In this document: positions 1 through 12,285 of the stretch, one piece after another
Layout of the letters: every line of letters starts with the position of its first letter
How positions within the stretch are numbered: position 1 is the first letter of the stretch
Assembly (NCBI GenBank): GCA_964057225.1
Contig: OZ059897.1
Span: 18,476,001-18,540,000, forward strand
Source of the DNA: Auanema rhodensis
Lineage: Eukaryota; Nematoda; Chromadorea; Rhabditida; Rhabditidae
Reading direction: 5' to 3'
Length of the DNA stretch: 64,000 bases
Position numbers and translations under genes: made by a program
Notes under the pieces: generated by a model
Database searches by the model: none
What the model was told of the DNA's origin: nothing
What the model saw: the letters and a program-made list of their open reading frames with translations, nothing else

Positions 1-43
1 ATTAATTCTTCAGGGTGAAAATCGAGGATATAAGTGTGAACCT

Positions 44-57
44 ATATCAGTTGATAT
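44..57. other. Short dyad atatca-gt-tgatat, one per unit
   Basis: A 6-bp stem with a 2-nt loop, conserved in nearly all units. The inverted segment ends at 16652/16653, which is unit position 52/51 and so lies at the edge of this small loop. A two-base loop is too tight for a normal DNA hairpin, so it is better seen as a near-palindrome that a protein dimer could bind or that could prime a fold-back. Confidence 0.6.
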
Positions 58-65
58 CTCGGTGC

Positions 66-116
66 ATTTTTAAGCTAGCGCAAATCTGATAACACAGATC
101 GACGCAGCTTAAAAAT
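66..116. other. 51-nt interrupted inverted repeat (hairpin/cruciform potential), one per unit
   Basis: The outer stem is atttttaagct paired with agcttaaaaat, 11 bp and perfect. Inside are a one-base bulge, a gcg/cgc stem of 3 bp, a 3x3 internal loop, an atctg/cagat stem of 5 bp and a 6-nt loop, ataaca. It is present in nearly every unit on both strands. Variants at stem positions (T71C in units starting 703, 2809, 4915; A113C at 38099, 60272, 62377) are not compensated on the other side, so conservation of pairing itself is not demonstrated. The right-hand inversion junction at 16653 resumes exactly at the bulge base of this structure. Confidence 0.8.
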
Positions 117-199
117 CCGCATCGAATGCACTATACTACATTGAGAAACGCTTAATACAAAAATTAGTTATGATCGTTTGAAAAATGATGCATTAGTGT

Positions 200-227
200 A
201 TGTTGAGTTTCCATGTACACTCAACAT
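200..227. other. 9-bp-stem hairpin with 10-nt loop, one per unit; rearrangement hotspot
   Basis: The stem atgttgagt (200-208) pairs with actcaacat (219-227) around the loop ttccatgtac (209-218). It is nearly invariant through the array. Exceptions are a t-to-g change in the left stem near 24502 and 28362 and a loop change near 17140. The left inversion junction (14252) and the right end of the 73-bp deletion in the 278-bp units both fall inside this loop and could be the same phosphodiester position. In DNA it could extrude as a small cruciform. A protein-binding role is possible, but nothing in the sequence shows it. Confidence 0.8.
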
Positions 228-234
228 TGCTTCC

Positions 235-290
235 AAAAACATTTTGACAAAAATTTTTTCGAAAAATTTCAAAATAATTTAGCAAAAAGT
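235..290. other. A/T-tract block with central tttttcgaaaaa palindrome, one per unit
   Basis: Runs of A or T of 4-6 bases recur at roughly 10-13-bp steps (about positions 235, 249, 254, 262, 271, 284), around a perfect 12-bp palindrome at 255-266. A-tracts repeated near the helical period generally give intrinsic curvature. The spacing here is only approximately helical, so curvature is inference. Subtype variants fall inside it: one gives aaaactttttcg (units with T71C), another has an extra T in place of A (near 39293, 43155 and others). Confidence 0.6.
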
Positions 291-2808
291 AGATGATTTT
301 AGATTCCATTTTTCAAGGCAAAGACGATGGACAATGTTATTCAACGAAAAAATTAATTCTTCAGGGTGAAAATCGAGGATATAAGTGTGAACTTATATCA
401 GTTGATATCTCGGTGCATTTTTAAGCTAGCGCAAATCTGATAACACAGATCGACGCAGCTTAAAAATCCGCATCGAATGCACTATACTACATTGAGAAAC
501 ACTTGATACAAAAATTAGTTATGATCGTTTGAAAAATGATGCATTAGTGTATGTTGAGTTTCCATGTACACTCAACATTGCTTCCAAAAACATTTTGACA
601 AAAATTTTTTCGAAAAATTTCAAAATAATTTAGCAAAAAGTAGATGTTTTAAGATTCCATTTTTCAAGGCAAAGACGATGGACAATGTTATTCAACGAAA
701 AAATTAATTCTTCAGGGTGAAAATCGAGGATATAAGTGTGAACTTATATCAGTTGATATCTCGGTGCATTTTCAAGCTAGCGCAAATCTGATAACACAGA
801 TCGACGCAGCTTAAAAATCCGCATCGAATGCACTATACTACATTGAGAAACGCTTAATACAAAAATTAGTTATGATCGTTTGAAAAATGATGCATTAGTG
901 TATGTTGAGTTTCCATGTACACTCAACATTGCTTCCAAAAACATTTTGACAAAAACTTTTTCGAAAAATTTCAAAATAATTTAGCAAAAAGTAGATGTTT
1001 TTAGATTCCTTTTTTCAAGGCAAAGACGATGGACAATGTTATTCAACGAAAAAATTAATTCTTCATGGTGAAAATCGAGGATATAAGTGTGAACCTATAT
1101 CAGTTGATATCTCGGTGCATTTTTAAGCTAGCGCAAATCTGATAACAGAGATCGACGCAGCTTAAAAATCCGCATCGAATGCACTATACTACATTGAGAA
1201 ACGCTTAATACAAAAATTAGTTATGATCGTTTGAAAAATGATGCATTAGTGTATGTTGAGTTTCCATGTACACTCAACATTGCTTCCAAAAACATTTTGA
1301 CAAAAATTTTTTCGAAAAATTTCAAAATAATTTAGCAAAAAGTAGATGTTTTTAGATTCCTTTTTTCAAGGCAAAGACGATGGACAATGTTATTCAACGA
1401 AAAAATTAATTCTTCATGGTGAAAATCGAGGATATAAGTGTGAACCTATATCAGTTGATATCTCGGTGCATTTTTAAGCTAGCGCAAATCTGATAACAGA
1501 GATCGACGCAGCTTAAAAATCCGCATCGAATGCACTATACTACATTGAGAAACACTTGATACAAAAATTAGTTATGATCGTTTGAAAAATGATGCATTAG
1601 TGTATGTTGAGTTTCCATGTACACTCAACATTGCTTCCAAAAACATTTTGACAAAAATTTTTTCGAAAAATTTCAAAATAATTTAGCAAAAAGTAGATGT
1701 TTTAAGATTCCATTTTTCAAGGCAAAGACGATGGACAATGTTATTCAACGAAAAAATTAATTCTTCAGGGTGAAAATCGAGGATATAAGTGTGAACTTAT
1801 ATCAGTTGATATCTCGGTGCATTTTCAAGCTAGCGCAAATCTGATAACACAGATCGACGCAGCTTAAAAATCCGCATCGAATGCACTATACTACATTGAG
1901 AAACGCTTAATACAAAAATTAGTTATGATCGTTTGAAAAATGATGCATTAGTGTATGTTGAGTTTCCATGTACACTCAACATTGCTTCCAAAAACATTTT
2001 GACAAAAACTTTTTCGAAAAATTTCAAAATAATTTAGCAAAAAGTAGATGTTTTTAGATTCCTTTTTTCAAGGCAAAGACGATGGACAATGTTATTCAAC
2101 GAAAAAATTAATTCTTCAGGGTGAAAATCGAGGATATAAGTGTGAACCTATATCAGTTGATATCTCGGTGCATTTTTAAGCTAGCGCAAATCTGATAACA
2201 CAGATCGACGCAGCTTAAAAATCCGCATCGAATGCACTATACTACATTGAGAAACGCTTAATACAAAAATTAGTTATGATCGTTTGAAAAATGATGCATT
2301 AGTGTATGTTGAGTTTCCATGTACACTCAACATTGCTTCCAAAAACATTTTGACAAAAATTTTTTCGAAAAATTTCAAAATAATTTAGCAAAAAGTAGAT
2401 GATTTTAGATTCCATTTTTCAAGGCAAAGACGATGGACAATGTTATTCAACGAAAAAATTAATTCTTCAGGGTGAAAATCGAGGATATAAGTGTGAACTT
2501 ATATCAGTTGATATCTCGGTGCATTTTTAAGCTAGCGCAAATCTGATAACACAGATCGACGCAGCTTAAAAATCCGCATCGAATGCACTATACTACATTG
2601 AGAAACACTTGATACAAAAATTAGTTATGATCGTTTGAAAAATGATGCATTAGTGTATGTTGAGTTTCCATGTACACTCAACATTGCTTCCAAAAACATT
2701 TTGACAAAAATTTTTTCGAAAAATTTCAAAATAATTTAGCAAAAAGTAGATGTTTTAAGATTCCATTTTTCAAGGCAAAGACGATGGACAATGTTATTCA
2801 ACGAAAAA

Positions 2809-5800
2809 ATTAATTCTTCAGGGTGAAAATCGAGGATATAAGTGTGAACTTATATCAGTTGATATCTCGGTGCATTTTCAAGCTAGCGCAAATCTGATAA
2901 CACAGATCGACGCAGCTTAAAAATCCGCATCGAATGCACTATACTACATTGAGAAACGCTTAATACAAAAATTAGTTATGATCGTTTGAAAAATGATGCA
3001 TTAGTGTATGTTGAGTTTCCATGTACACTCAACATTGCTTCCAAAAACATTTTGACAAAAACTTTTTCGAAAAATTTCAAAATAATTTAGCAAAAAGTAG
3101 ATGTTTTTAGATTCCTTTTTTCAAGGCAAAGACGATGGACAATGTTATTCAACGAAAAAATTAATTCTTCATGGTGAAAATCGAGGATATAAGTGTGAAC
3201 CTATATCAGTTGATATCTCGGTGCATTTTTAAGCTAGCGCAAATCTGATAACAGAGATCGACGCAGCTTAAAAATCCGCATCGAATGCACTATACTACAT
3301 TGAGAAACGCTTAATACAAAAATTAGTTATGATCGTTTGAAAAATGATGCATTAGTGTATGTTGAGTTTCCATGTACACTCAACATTGCTTCCAAAAACA
3401 TTTTGACAAAAATTTTTTCGAAAAATTTCAAAATAATTCAGCAAAAAGTAGATGTTTTTAGATTCCTTTTTTCAAGGCAAAGACGATGGACAATGTTATT
3501 CAACGAAAAAATTATTTCTTCAGGGTGAAAATCGAGGATATAAGTGTGAACTTATATCAGTTGATATCTCGGTGCATTTTTAAGCTAGCGCAAATCTGAT
3601 AACACAGATCGACGCAGCTTAAAAATCCGCATCGAATGCACTATACTACATTGAGAAACGCGTGATACAAAAATTAGTTATGATCGTTTGAAAAATGATG
3701 CATTAGTGTATGTTGAGTTTCCATGTACACTCAACATTGCTTCCAAAAACATTTTGACAAAAATTTTTTCGAAAAATTTCAAAATAATTTAGCAAAAAGT
3801 AGATGTTTTTAGATTCCTTTTTTCAAGGCAAAGACGATGGACAATGTTATTCAACGAAAAAATTATTTCTTCAGGGTGAAAATCGAGGATATAAGTGTGA
3901 ACTTATATCAGTTGATATCTCGGTGCATTTTTAAGCTAGCGCAAATCTGATAACACAGATCGACGCAGCTTAAAAATCCGCATCGAATGCACTATACTAC
4001 ATTGAGAAACACTTGATACAAAAATTAGTTATGATCGTTTGAAAAATGATGCATTAGTGTATGTTGAGTTTCCATGTACACTCAACATTGCTTCCAAAAA
4101 CATTTTGACAAAAATTTTTTCGAAAAATTTCAAAATAATTTAGCAAAAAGTAGATGTTTTTAGATTCCATTTTTCAAGGCAAAGACGATGGACAATGTTA
4201 TTCAACGAAAAAATTAATTCTTCAGGGTGAAAATCGAGGATATAAGTGTGAACTTATATCAGTTGATATCTCGGTGCATTTTTAAGCTAGCGCAAATCTG
4301 ATAACACAGATCGACGCAGCTTAAAAATCCGCATCGAATGCACTATACTACATTGAGAAACACTTGATACAAAAATTAGTTATGATCGTTTGAAAAATGA
4401 TGCATTAGTGTATGTTGAGTTTCCATGTACACTCAACATTGCTTCCAAAAACATTTTGACAAAAATTTTTTCGAAAAATTTCAAAATAATTTAGCAAAAA
4501 GTAGATGTTTTTAGATTCCTTTTTTCAAGGCAAAGACGATGGACAATGTTATTCAACGAAAAAATTAATTCTTCATGGTGAAAATCGAGGATATAAGTGT
4601 GAACCTATATCAGTTGATATCTCGGTGCATTTTTAAGCTAGCGCAAATCTGATAACAGAGATCGACGCAGCTTAAAAATCCGCATCGAATGCACTATACT
4701 ACATTGAGAAACACTTGATACAAAAATTAGTTATGATCGTTTGAAAAATGATGCATTAGTGTATGTTGAGTTTCCATGTACACTCAACATTGCTTCCAAA
4801 AACATTTTGACAAAAATTTTTTCGAAAAATTTCAAAATAATTTAGCAAAAAGTAGATGTTTTAAGATTCCATTTTTCAAGGCAAAGACGATGGACAATGT
4901 TATTCAACGAAAAAATTAATTCTTCAGGGTGAAAATCGAGGATATAAGTGTGAACTTATATCAGTTGATATCTCGGTGCATTTTCAAGCTAGCGCAAATC
5001 TGATAACACAGATCGACGCAGCTTAAAAATCCGCATCGAATGCACTATACTACATTGAGAAACGCTTAATACAAAAATTAGTTATGATCGTTTGAAAAAT
5101 GATGCATTAGTGTATGTTGAGTTTCCATGTACACTCAACATTGCTTCCAAAAACATTTTGACAAAAACTTTTTCGAAAAATTTCAAAATAATTTAGCAAA
5201 AAGTAGATGTTTTTAGATTCCTTTTTTCAAGGCAAAGACGATGGACAATGTTATTCAACGAAAAAATTAATTCTTCATGGTGAAAATCGAGGATATAAGT
5301 GTGAACCTATATCAGTTGATATCTCGGTGCATTTTTAAGCTAGCGCAAATCTGATAACAGAGATCGACGCAGCTTAAAAATCCGCATCGAATGCACTATA
5401 CTACATTGAGAAACGCTTAATACAAAAATTAGTTATGATCGTTTGAAAAATGATGCATTAGTGTATGTTGAGTTTCCATGTACACTCAACATTGCTTCCA
5501 AAAACATTTTGACAAAAATTTTTTCGAAAAATTTCAAAATAATTTAGCAAAAAGTAGATGTTTTTAGATTCCTTTTTTCAAGGCAAAGACGATGGACAAT
5601 GTTATTCAACGAAAAAATTATTTCTTCAGGGTGAAAATCGAGGATATAAGTGTGAACTTATATCAGTTGATATCTCGGTGCATTTTTAAGCTAGCGCAAA
5701 TCTGATAACACAGATCGACGCAGCTTAAAAATCCGCATCGAATGCACTATACTACATTGAGAAACGCGTGATACAAAAATTAGTTATGATCGTTTGAAAA

Positions 5801-8800
5801 ATGATGCATTAGTGTATGTTGAGTTTCCATGTACACTCAACATTGCTTCCAAAAACATTTTGACAAAAATTTTTTCGAAAAATTTCAAAATAATTTAGCA
5901 AAAAGTAGATGTTTTTAGATTCCTTTTTTCAAGGCAAAGACGATGGACAATGTTATTCAACGAAAAAATTATTTCTTCAGGGTGAAAATCGAGGATATAA
6001 GTGTGAACTTATATCAGTTGATATCTCGGTGCATTTTTAAGCTAGCGCAAATCTGATAACACAGATCGACGCAGCTTAAAAATCCGCATCGAATGCACTA
6101 TACTACATTGAGAAACACTTGATACAAAAATTAGTTATGATCGTTTGAAAAATGATGCATTAGTGTATGTTGAGTTTCCATGTACACTCAACATTGCTTC
6201 CAAAAACATTTTGACAAAAATTTTTTCGAAAAATTTCAAAATAATTTAGCAAAAAGTAGATGTTTTTAGATTCCATTTTTCAAGGCAAAGACGATGGACA
6301 ATGTTATTCAACGAAAAAATTAATTCTTCAGGGTGAAAATCGAGGATATAAGTGTGAACTTATATCAGTTGATATCTCGGTGCATTTTTAAGCTAGCGCA
6401 AATCTGATAACACAGATCGACGCAGCTTAAAAATCCGCATCGAATGCACTATACTACATTGAGAAACACTTGATACAAAAATTAGTTATGATCGTTTGAA
6501 AAATGATGCATTAGTGTATGTTGAGTTTCCATGTACACTCAACATTGCTTCCAAAAACATTTTGACAAAAATTTTTTCGAAAAATTTCAAAATAATTTAG
6601 CAAAAAGTAGATGTTTTTAGATTCCATTTTTCAAGGCAAAGACGATGGACAATGTTATTCAACGAAAAAATTAATTCTTCAGGGTGAAAATCGAGGATAT
6701 AAGTGTGAACTTATATCAGTTGATATCTCGGTGCATTTTTAAGCTAGCGCAAATCTGATAACACAGATCGACGCAGCTTAAAAATCCGCATCGAATGCAC
6801 TATACTACATTGAGAAACACTTGATACAAAAATTAGTTATGATCGTTTGAAAAATGATGCATTAGTGTATGTTGAGTTTCCATGTACACTCAACATTGCT
6901 TCCAAAAACATTTTGACAAAAATTTTTTCGAAAAATTTCAAAATAATTTAGCAAAAAGTAGATGTTTTAAGATTCCATTTTTCAAGGCAAAGACGATGGA
7001 CAATGTTATTCAACGAAAAAATTAATTCTTCAGGGTGAAAATCGAGGATATAAGTGTGAACTTATATCAGTTGATATCTCGGTGCATTTTCAAGCTAGCG
7101 CAAATCTGATAACACAGATCGACGCAGCTTAAAAATCCGCATCGAATGCACTATACTACATTGAGAAACGCTTAATACAAAAATTAGTTATGATCGTTTG
7201 AAAAATGATGCATTAGTGTATGTTGAGTTTCCATGTACACTCAACATTGCTTCCAAAAACATTTTGACAAAAACTTTTTCGAAAAATTTCAAAATAATTT
7301 AGCAAAAAGTAGATGTTTTTAGATTCCTTTTTTCAAGGCAAAGACGATGGACAATGTTATTCAACGAAAAAATTAATTCTTCATGGTGAAAATCGAGGAT
7401 ATAAGTGTGAACCTATATCAGTTGATATCTCGGTGCATTTTTAAGCTAGCGCAAATCTGATAACACAGATCGACGCAGCTTAAAAATCCGCATCGAATGC
7501 ACTATACTACATTGAGAAACGCTTAATACAAAAATTAGTTATGATCGTTTGAAAAATGATGCATTAGTGTATGTTGAGTTTCCATGTACACTCAACATTG
7601 CTTCCAAAAACATTTTGACAAAAATTTTTTCGAAAAATTTCAAAATAATTTAGCAAAAAGTAGATGTTTTTAGATTCCTTTTTTCAAGGCAAAGACGATG
7701 GACAATGTTATTCAACGAAAAAATTATTTCTTCAGGGTGAAAATCGAGGATATAAGTGTGAACTTATATCAGTTGATATCTCGGTGCATTTTTAAGCTAG
7801 CGCAAATCTGATAACACAGATCGACGCAGCTTAAAAATCCGCATCGAATGCACTATACTACATTGAGAAACGCGTGATACAAAAATTAGTTATGATCGTT
7901 TGAAAAATGATGCATTAGTGTATGTTGAGTTTCCATGTACACTCAACATTGCTTCCAAAAACATTTTGACAAAAATTTTTTCGAAAAATTTCAAAATAAT
8001 TTAGCAAAAAGTAGATGTTTTTAGATTCCTTTTTTCAAGGCAAAGACGATGGACAATGTTATTCAACGAAAAAATTATTTCTTCAGGGTGAAAATCGAGG
8101 ATATAAGTGTGAACTTATATCAGTTGATATCTCGGTGCATTTTTAAGCTAGCGCAAATCTGATAACACAGATCGACGCAGCTTAAAAATCCGCATCGAAT
8201 GCACTATACTACATTGAGAAACACTTGATACAAAAATTAGTTATGATCGTTTGAAAAATGATGCATTAGTGTATGTTGAGTTTCCATGTACACTCAACAT
8301 TGCTTCCAAAAACATTTTGACAAAAATTTTTTCGAAAAATTTCAAAATAATTTAGCAAAAAGTAGATGTTTTTAGATTCCATTTTTCAAGGCAAAGACGA
8401 TGGACAATGTTATTCAACGAAAAAATTAATTCTTCAGGGTGAAAATCGAGGATATAAGTGTGAACTTATATCAGTTGATATCTCGGTGCATTTTTAAGCT
8501 AGCGCAAATCTGATAACACAGATCGACGCAGCTTAAAAATCCGCATCGAATGCACTATACTACATTGAGAAACACTTGATACAAAAATTAGTTATGATCG
8601 TTTGAAAAATGATGCATTAGTGTATGTTGAGTTTCCATGTACACTCAACATTGCTTCCAAAAACATTTTGACAAAAATTTTTTCGAAAAATTTCAAAATA
8701 ATTTAGCAAAAAGTAGATGTTTTAAGATTCCATTTTTCAAGGCAAAGACGATGGACAATGTTATTCAACGAAAAAATTAATTCTTCAGGGTGAAAATCGA

Positions 8801-9477
8801 GGATATAAGTGTGAACTTATATCAGTTGATATCTCGGTGCATTTTCAAGCTAGCGCAAATCTGATAACACAGATCGACGCAGCTTAAAAATCCGCATCGA
8901 ATGCACTATACTACATTGAGAAACGCTTAATACAAAAATTAGTTATGATCGTTTGAAAAATGATGCATTAGTGTATGTTGAGTTTCCATGTACACTCAAC
9001 ATTGCTTCCAAAAACATTTTGACAAAAACTTTTTCGAAAAATTTCAAAATAATTTAGCAAAAAGTAGATGTTTTTAGATTCCTTTTTTCAAGGCAAAGAC
9101 GATGGACAATGTTATTCAACGAAAAAATTAATTCTTCAGGGTGAAAATCGAGGATATAAGTGTGAACCTATATCAGTTGATATCTCGGTGCATTTTTAAG
9201 CTAGCGCAAATCTGATAACACAGATCGACGCAGCTTAAAAATCCGCATCGAATGCACTATACTACATTGAGAAACGCTTAATACAAAAATTAGTTATGAT
9301 CGTTTGAAAAATGATGCATTAGTGTATGTTGAGTTTCCATGTACACTCAACATTGCTTCCAAAAACATTTTGACAAAAATTTTTTCGAAAAATTTCAAAA
9401 TAATTTAGCAAAAAGTAGATGTTTTTAGATTCCTTTTTTCAAGGCAAAGACGATGGACAATGTTATTCAACGAAAAA
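2809..9477 (+). repeat. 2106-bp (6-unit) higher-order repeat
   Basis: The unit with T71C and aaaactttttcg recurs at 2809, 4915, 7021 and 8776. The unit with the MluI-type ACGCGT (gaaacgcgtgatac) recurs at 3511, 5617, 7723 and 9478. The steps are 2106, 2106 and 1755 bp, so the copy starting at 7021 is one unit short. Order within a copy: T71C unit, C42 unit, ACGCGT unit, then two or three cacttgatac units, the last carrying ttttaagatt. Loss of one unit from the 7021 copy is what unequal exchange between adjacent cacttgatac units would produce. Confidence 0.85.
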
Positions 9478-9828
9478 ATTATTTCTTCAGGGTGAAAATC
9501 GAGGATATAAGTGTGAACTTATATCAGTTGATATCTCGGTGCATTTTTCAGCTAGCGCAAATCTGATAACACAGATCGACGCAGCTTAAAAATCCGCATC
9601 GAATGCACTATACTACATTGAGAAACGCGTGATACAAAAATTAGTTATGATCGTTTGAAAAATGATGCATTAGTGTATGTTGAGTTTCCATGTACACTCA
9701 ACATTGCTTCCAAAAACATTTTGACAAAAATTTTTTCGAAAAATTTCAAAATAATTTAGCAAAAAGTAGATGTTTTTAGATTCCTTTTTTCAAGGCAAAG
9801 ACGATGGACAATGTTATTCAACGAAAAA

Positions 9829-11583
9829 ATTATTTCTTCAGGGTGAAAATCGAGGATATAAGTGTGAACTTATATCAGTTGATATCTCGGTGCATTTTTC
9901 AGCTAGCGCAAATCTGATAACACAGATCGACGCAGTTTAAAAATCCGCATCGAATGCACTATACTACATTGAGAAACGCTTAATACAAAAATTAGTTATG
10001 ATCGTTTGAAAAATGATGCATTAGTGTATGTTGAGTTTCCATGTACACTCAACATTGCTTCCAAAAACATTTTGACAAAAATTTTTTCGAAAAATTTCAA
10101 AATAATTTAGCAAAAAGTAGATGTTTTTAGATTCCTTTTTTCAAGGCAAAGACGATGGACAATGTTATTCAACGAAAAGATTATTTCTTCAGGGTGAAAA
10201 TCGAGGATATAAGTGTTAACTTATATCAGTTGATATCTCGGTGCAATTTTAAGCTAGCGCAAATCTGATAACACAGATCGACGCAGCTTAAAAATCCGCA
10301 TCGAATGCACTATACTACATTGAAAAACGCTTGATACAAAAATTAGTTATGATCGTTTGAAAAATGATGCATTAGTGTATGTTGAGTTTCCATGTACACT
10401 CAACATTGCTTCCAAAAACATTTTGACAAAAATTTTTTCGAAAAATTTCAAAATAATTTAGCAAAAAGTAGATGTTTTTAGATTCCTTTTTTCAAGGCAA
10501 AGACGATGGACAATGTTATTCAACGAAAAAATTATTTCTTCAGGGTGAAAATCGAGGATATAAGTGTGAACTTATATCAGTTGATATCTCGGTGCATTTT
10601 TAAGCTAGCGCAAATCTGATAACACAGATCGACGCAGCTTAAAAATCCGCATCGAGTGCACTATACTACATTGAGAAACGCTTAATACAAAAATTAGTTA
10701 TGATTGTTTGAAAAATGATGCATTAGTGTATGTTGAGTTTCCATGTACACTCAACATTGCTTCCAAAAACATTTTGACAAAAATTTTTTCGAAAAATTTC
10801 AAAATAATTTAGCAAAAAGTAGATGTTTTTAGATTCCTTTTTTCAAGGCAAAGACGATGGACAATGTTATTCAACGAAAAAATTATTTCTTCAGGGTGAA
10901 AATCGAGGATATAAGTGTGAACTTATATCAGTTGATATCTCGGTGCATTTTTAAGCTAGCGCAAATCTGATAACACAGATCGACGCAGCTTAAAAATCCG
11001 CATCGAATGCACTATACTACATTGAGAAACGCGTGATACAAAAATTAGTTATGATCGTTTGAAAAATGATGCATTAGTGTATGTTGAGTTTCCATGTACA
11101 CTCAACATTGCTTCCAAAAACATTTTGACAAAAATTTTTTCGAAAAATTTCAAAATAATTTAGCAAAAAGTAGATGTTTTTAGATTCCTTTTTTCAAGGC
11201 AAAAACGATGAACAATGTTATTCAACGAAAAAATTATTTCTTCAGGGTGAAAATCGAGGATATAAGTGTGAACTTATATCAGTTGATATCTCGGTGCATT
11301 TTTAAGCTAGCGCAAATCTGATAACACAGATCGACGCAGCTTAAAAATCCGCATCGAATGCACTATACTACATTGAGAAACGCGTGATACAAAAATTAGT
11401 TATGATCGTTTGAAAAATGATGCATTAGTGTATGTTGAGTTTCCATGTACACTCAACATTGCTTCCAAAAACATTTTGACAAAAATTTTTTCGAAAAATT
11501 TCAAAATAATTTAGCAAAAAGTAGATGTTTTTAGATTCCTTTTTTCAAGGCAAAGACGATGGACAATGTTATTCAACGAAAAA
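9829..11583 (+). repeat. Stretch of units with clustered private mutations
   Basis: Five consecutive units carry changes seen nowhere else in the window by eye: 9936 (cagttt), 10179 (aaaaga), 10217 (gtgttaac), 10246 (gcaattt), 10656 (cgagtg), 10705 (gattgttt), and 11204 with 11211 (aaaaacgatgaac). Register stays at exactly 351 bp. The units belong to the attatttcttc type. This looks like the seam between the 6-unit repeat on the left and the more uniform units on the right, where homogenisation has been weaker. Confidence 0.75.
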
Positions 11584-12285
11584 ATTATTTCTTCAGGGTG
11601 AAAATCGAGGATATAAGTGTGAACTTATATCAGTTGATATCTCGGTGCATTTTTAAGCTAGCGCAAATCTGATAACACAGATCGACGCAGCTTAAAAATC
11701 CGCATCGAATGCACTATACTACATTGAGAAACGCGTGATACAAAAATTAGTTATGATCGTTTGAAAAATGATGCATTAGTGTATGTTGAGTTTCCATGTA
11801 CACTCAACATTGCTTCCAAAAACATTTTGACAAAAATTTTTTCGAAAATCTTCAAAATAATTTAGCAAAAAGTAGATGTTTTTAGATTCCTTTTTTCAAG
11901 GCAAAGACGATGGACAATGTTATTCAACGAAAAAATTATTTCTTCAGGGTGAAAATCGAGGATATAAGTGTGAACTTATATCAGTTGATATCTCGGTGCA
12001 TTTTTAAGCTAGCGCAAATCTGATAACACAGATCGACGCAGCTTAAAAATCCGCATCGAATGCACTATACTACATTGAAAAACGCTTGATACAAAAATTA
12101 GTTATGATCGTTTGAAAAATGATGCATTAGTGTATGTTGAGTTTCCATGTACACTCAACATTGCTTCCAAAAACATTTTGACAAAAATTTTTTCGAAAAA
12201 TTTCAAAATAATTTAGCAAAAAGTAGATGTTTTTAGATTCCTTTTTTCAAGGCAAAGACGATGGACAATGTTATTCAACGAAAAA

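Larger units (their letters stand above)
1..351 (+). repeat. Representative 351-bp satellite monomer
   Basis: This is the first complete unit, used here as the coordinate reference. It has 111 G or C among 351 bases. Visible landmarks: a 6-bp dyad at 44-57; an EcoRV-type GATATC at 53-58; a 51-nt interrupted hairpin at 66-116 that includes GCTAGC at 74-79; a variable region at 141-160; ATGCAT at 188-193; a 9-bp-stem hairpin at 200-227; an A/T-tract block at about 235-290 centred on the palindrome tttttcgaaaaa (255-266); and a conserved end, gttattcaacg, at 336-346. The length is close to two nucleosome repeats, common for satellites in general, but the two halves are not clearly related to each other. 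I do not recognise it as a named family. Confidence 0.95.
1..1404 (+). repeat. Four-unit block duplicated at 2107-3510
   Basis: Units 1, 352, 703 and 1054 carry the same linked variants as units 2107, 2458, 2809 and 3160. These are tagatgattttag in the first, cacttgatac plus ttttaagatt in the second, T71C plus aaaactttttcg in the third, and T13/C42/G95 in the fourth. The offset is 2106 bp, six units. The two intervening units at 1405 and 1756 are further members of the same types. Based on diagnostic sites, not a full alignment. Confidence 0.8.

Noticed and set aside
66-116. Hammerhead ribozyme, known from some satellites
   Set aside because: ctgataa is present, but not the required CUGANGA core with a correctly placed GAAA, on either strand.
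1-351. 351-bp unit as an old dimer of two about 175-bp monomers
   Set aside because: Only a weak resemblance between about 16-45 and about 179-210 (tgaaaa...gtgt...); the rest of the halves do not align by eye.
336-352. True CENP-B box
   Set aside because: The cggg half of the essential core is missing; kept only as a low-interest resemblance.
3337-3528. 63-codon open frame starting at TTG
   Set aside because: It lies inside a satellite unit, starts at a TTG, is open only because TAG at unit positions 280-282 became CAG, and runs into the next unit. The other units checked are closed at the same place. No protein-family signal; a chance frame.
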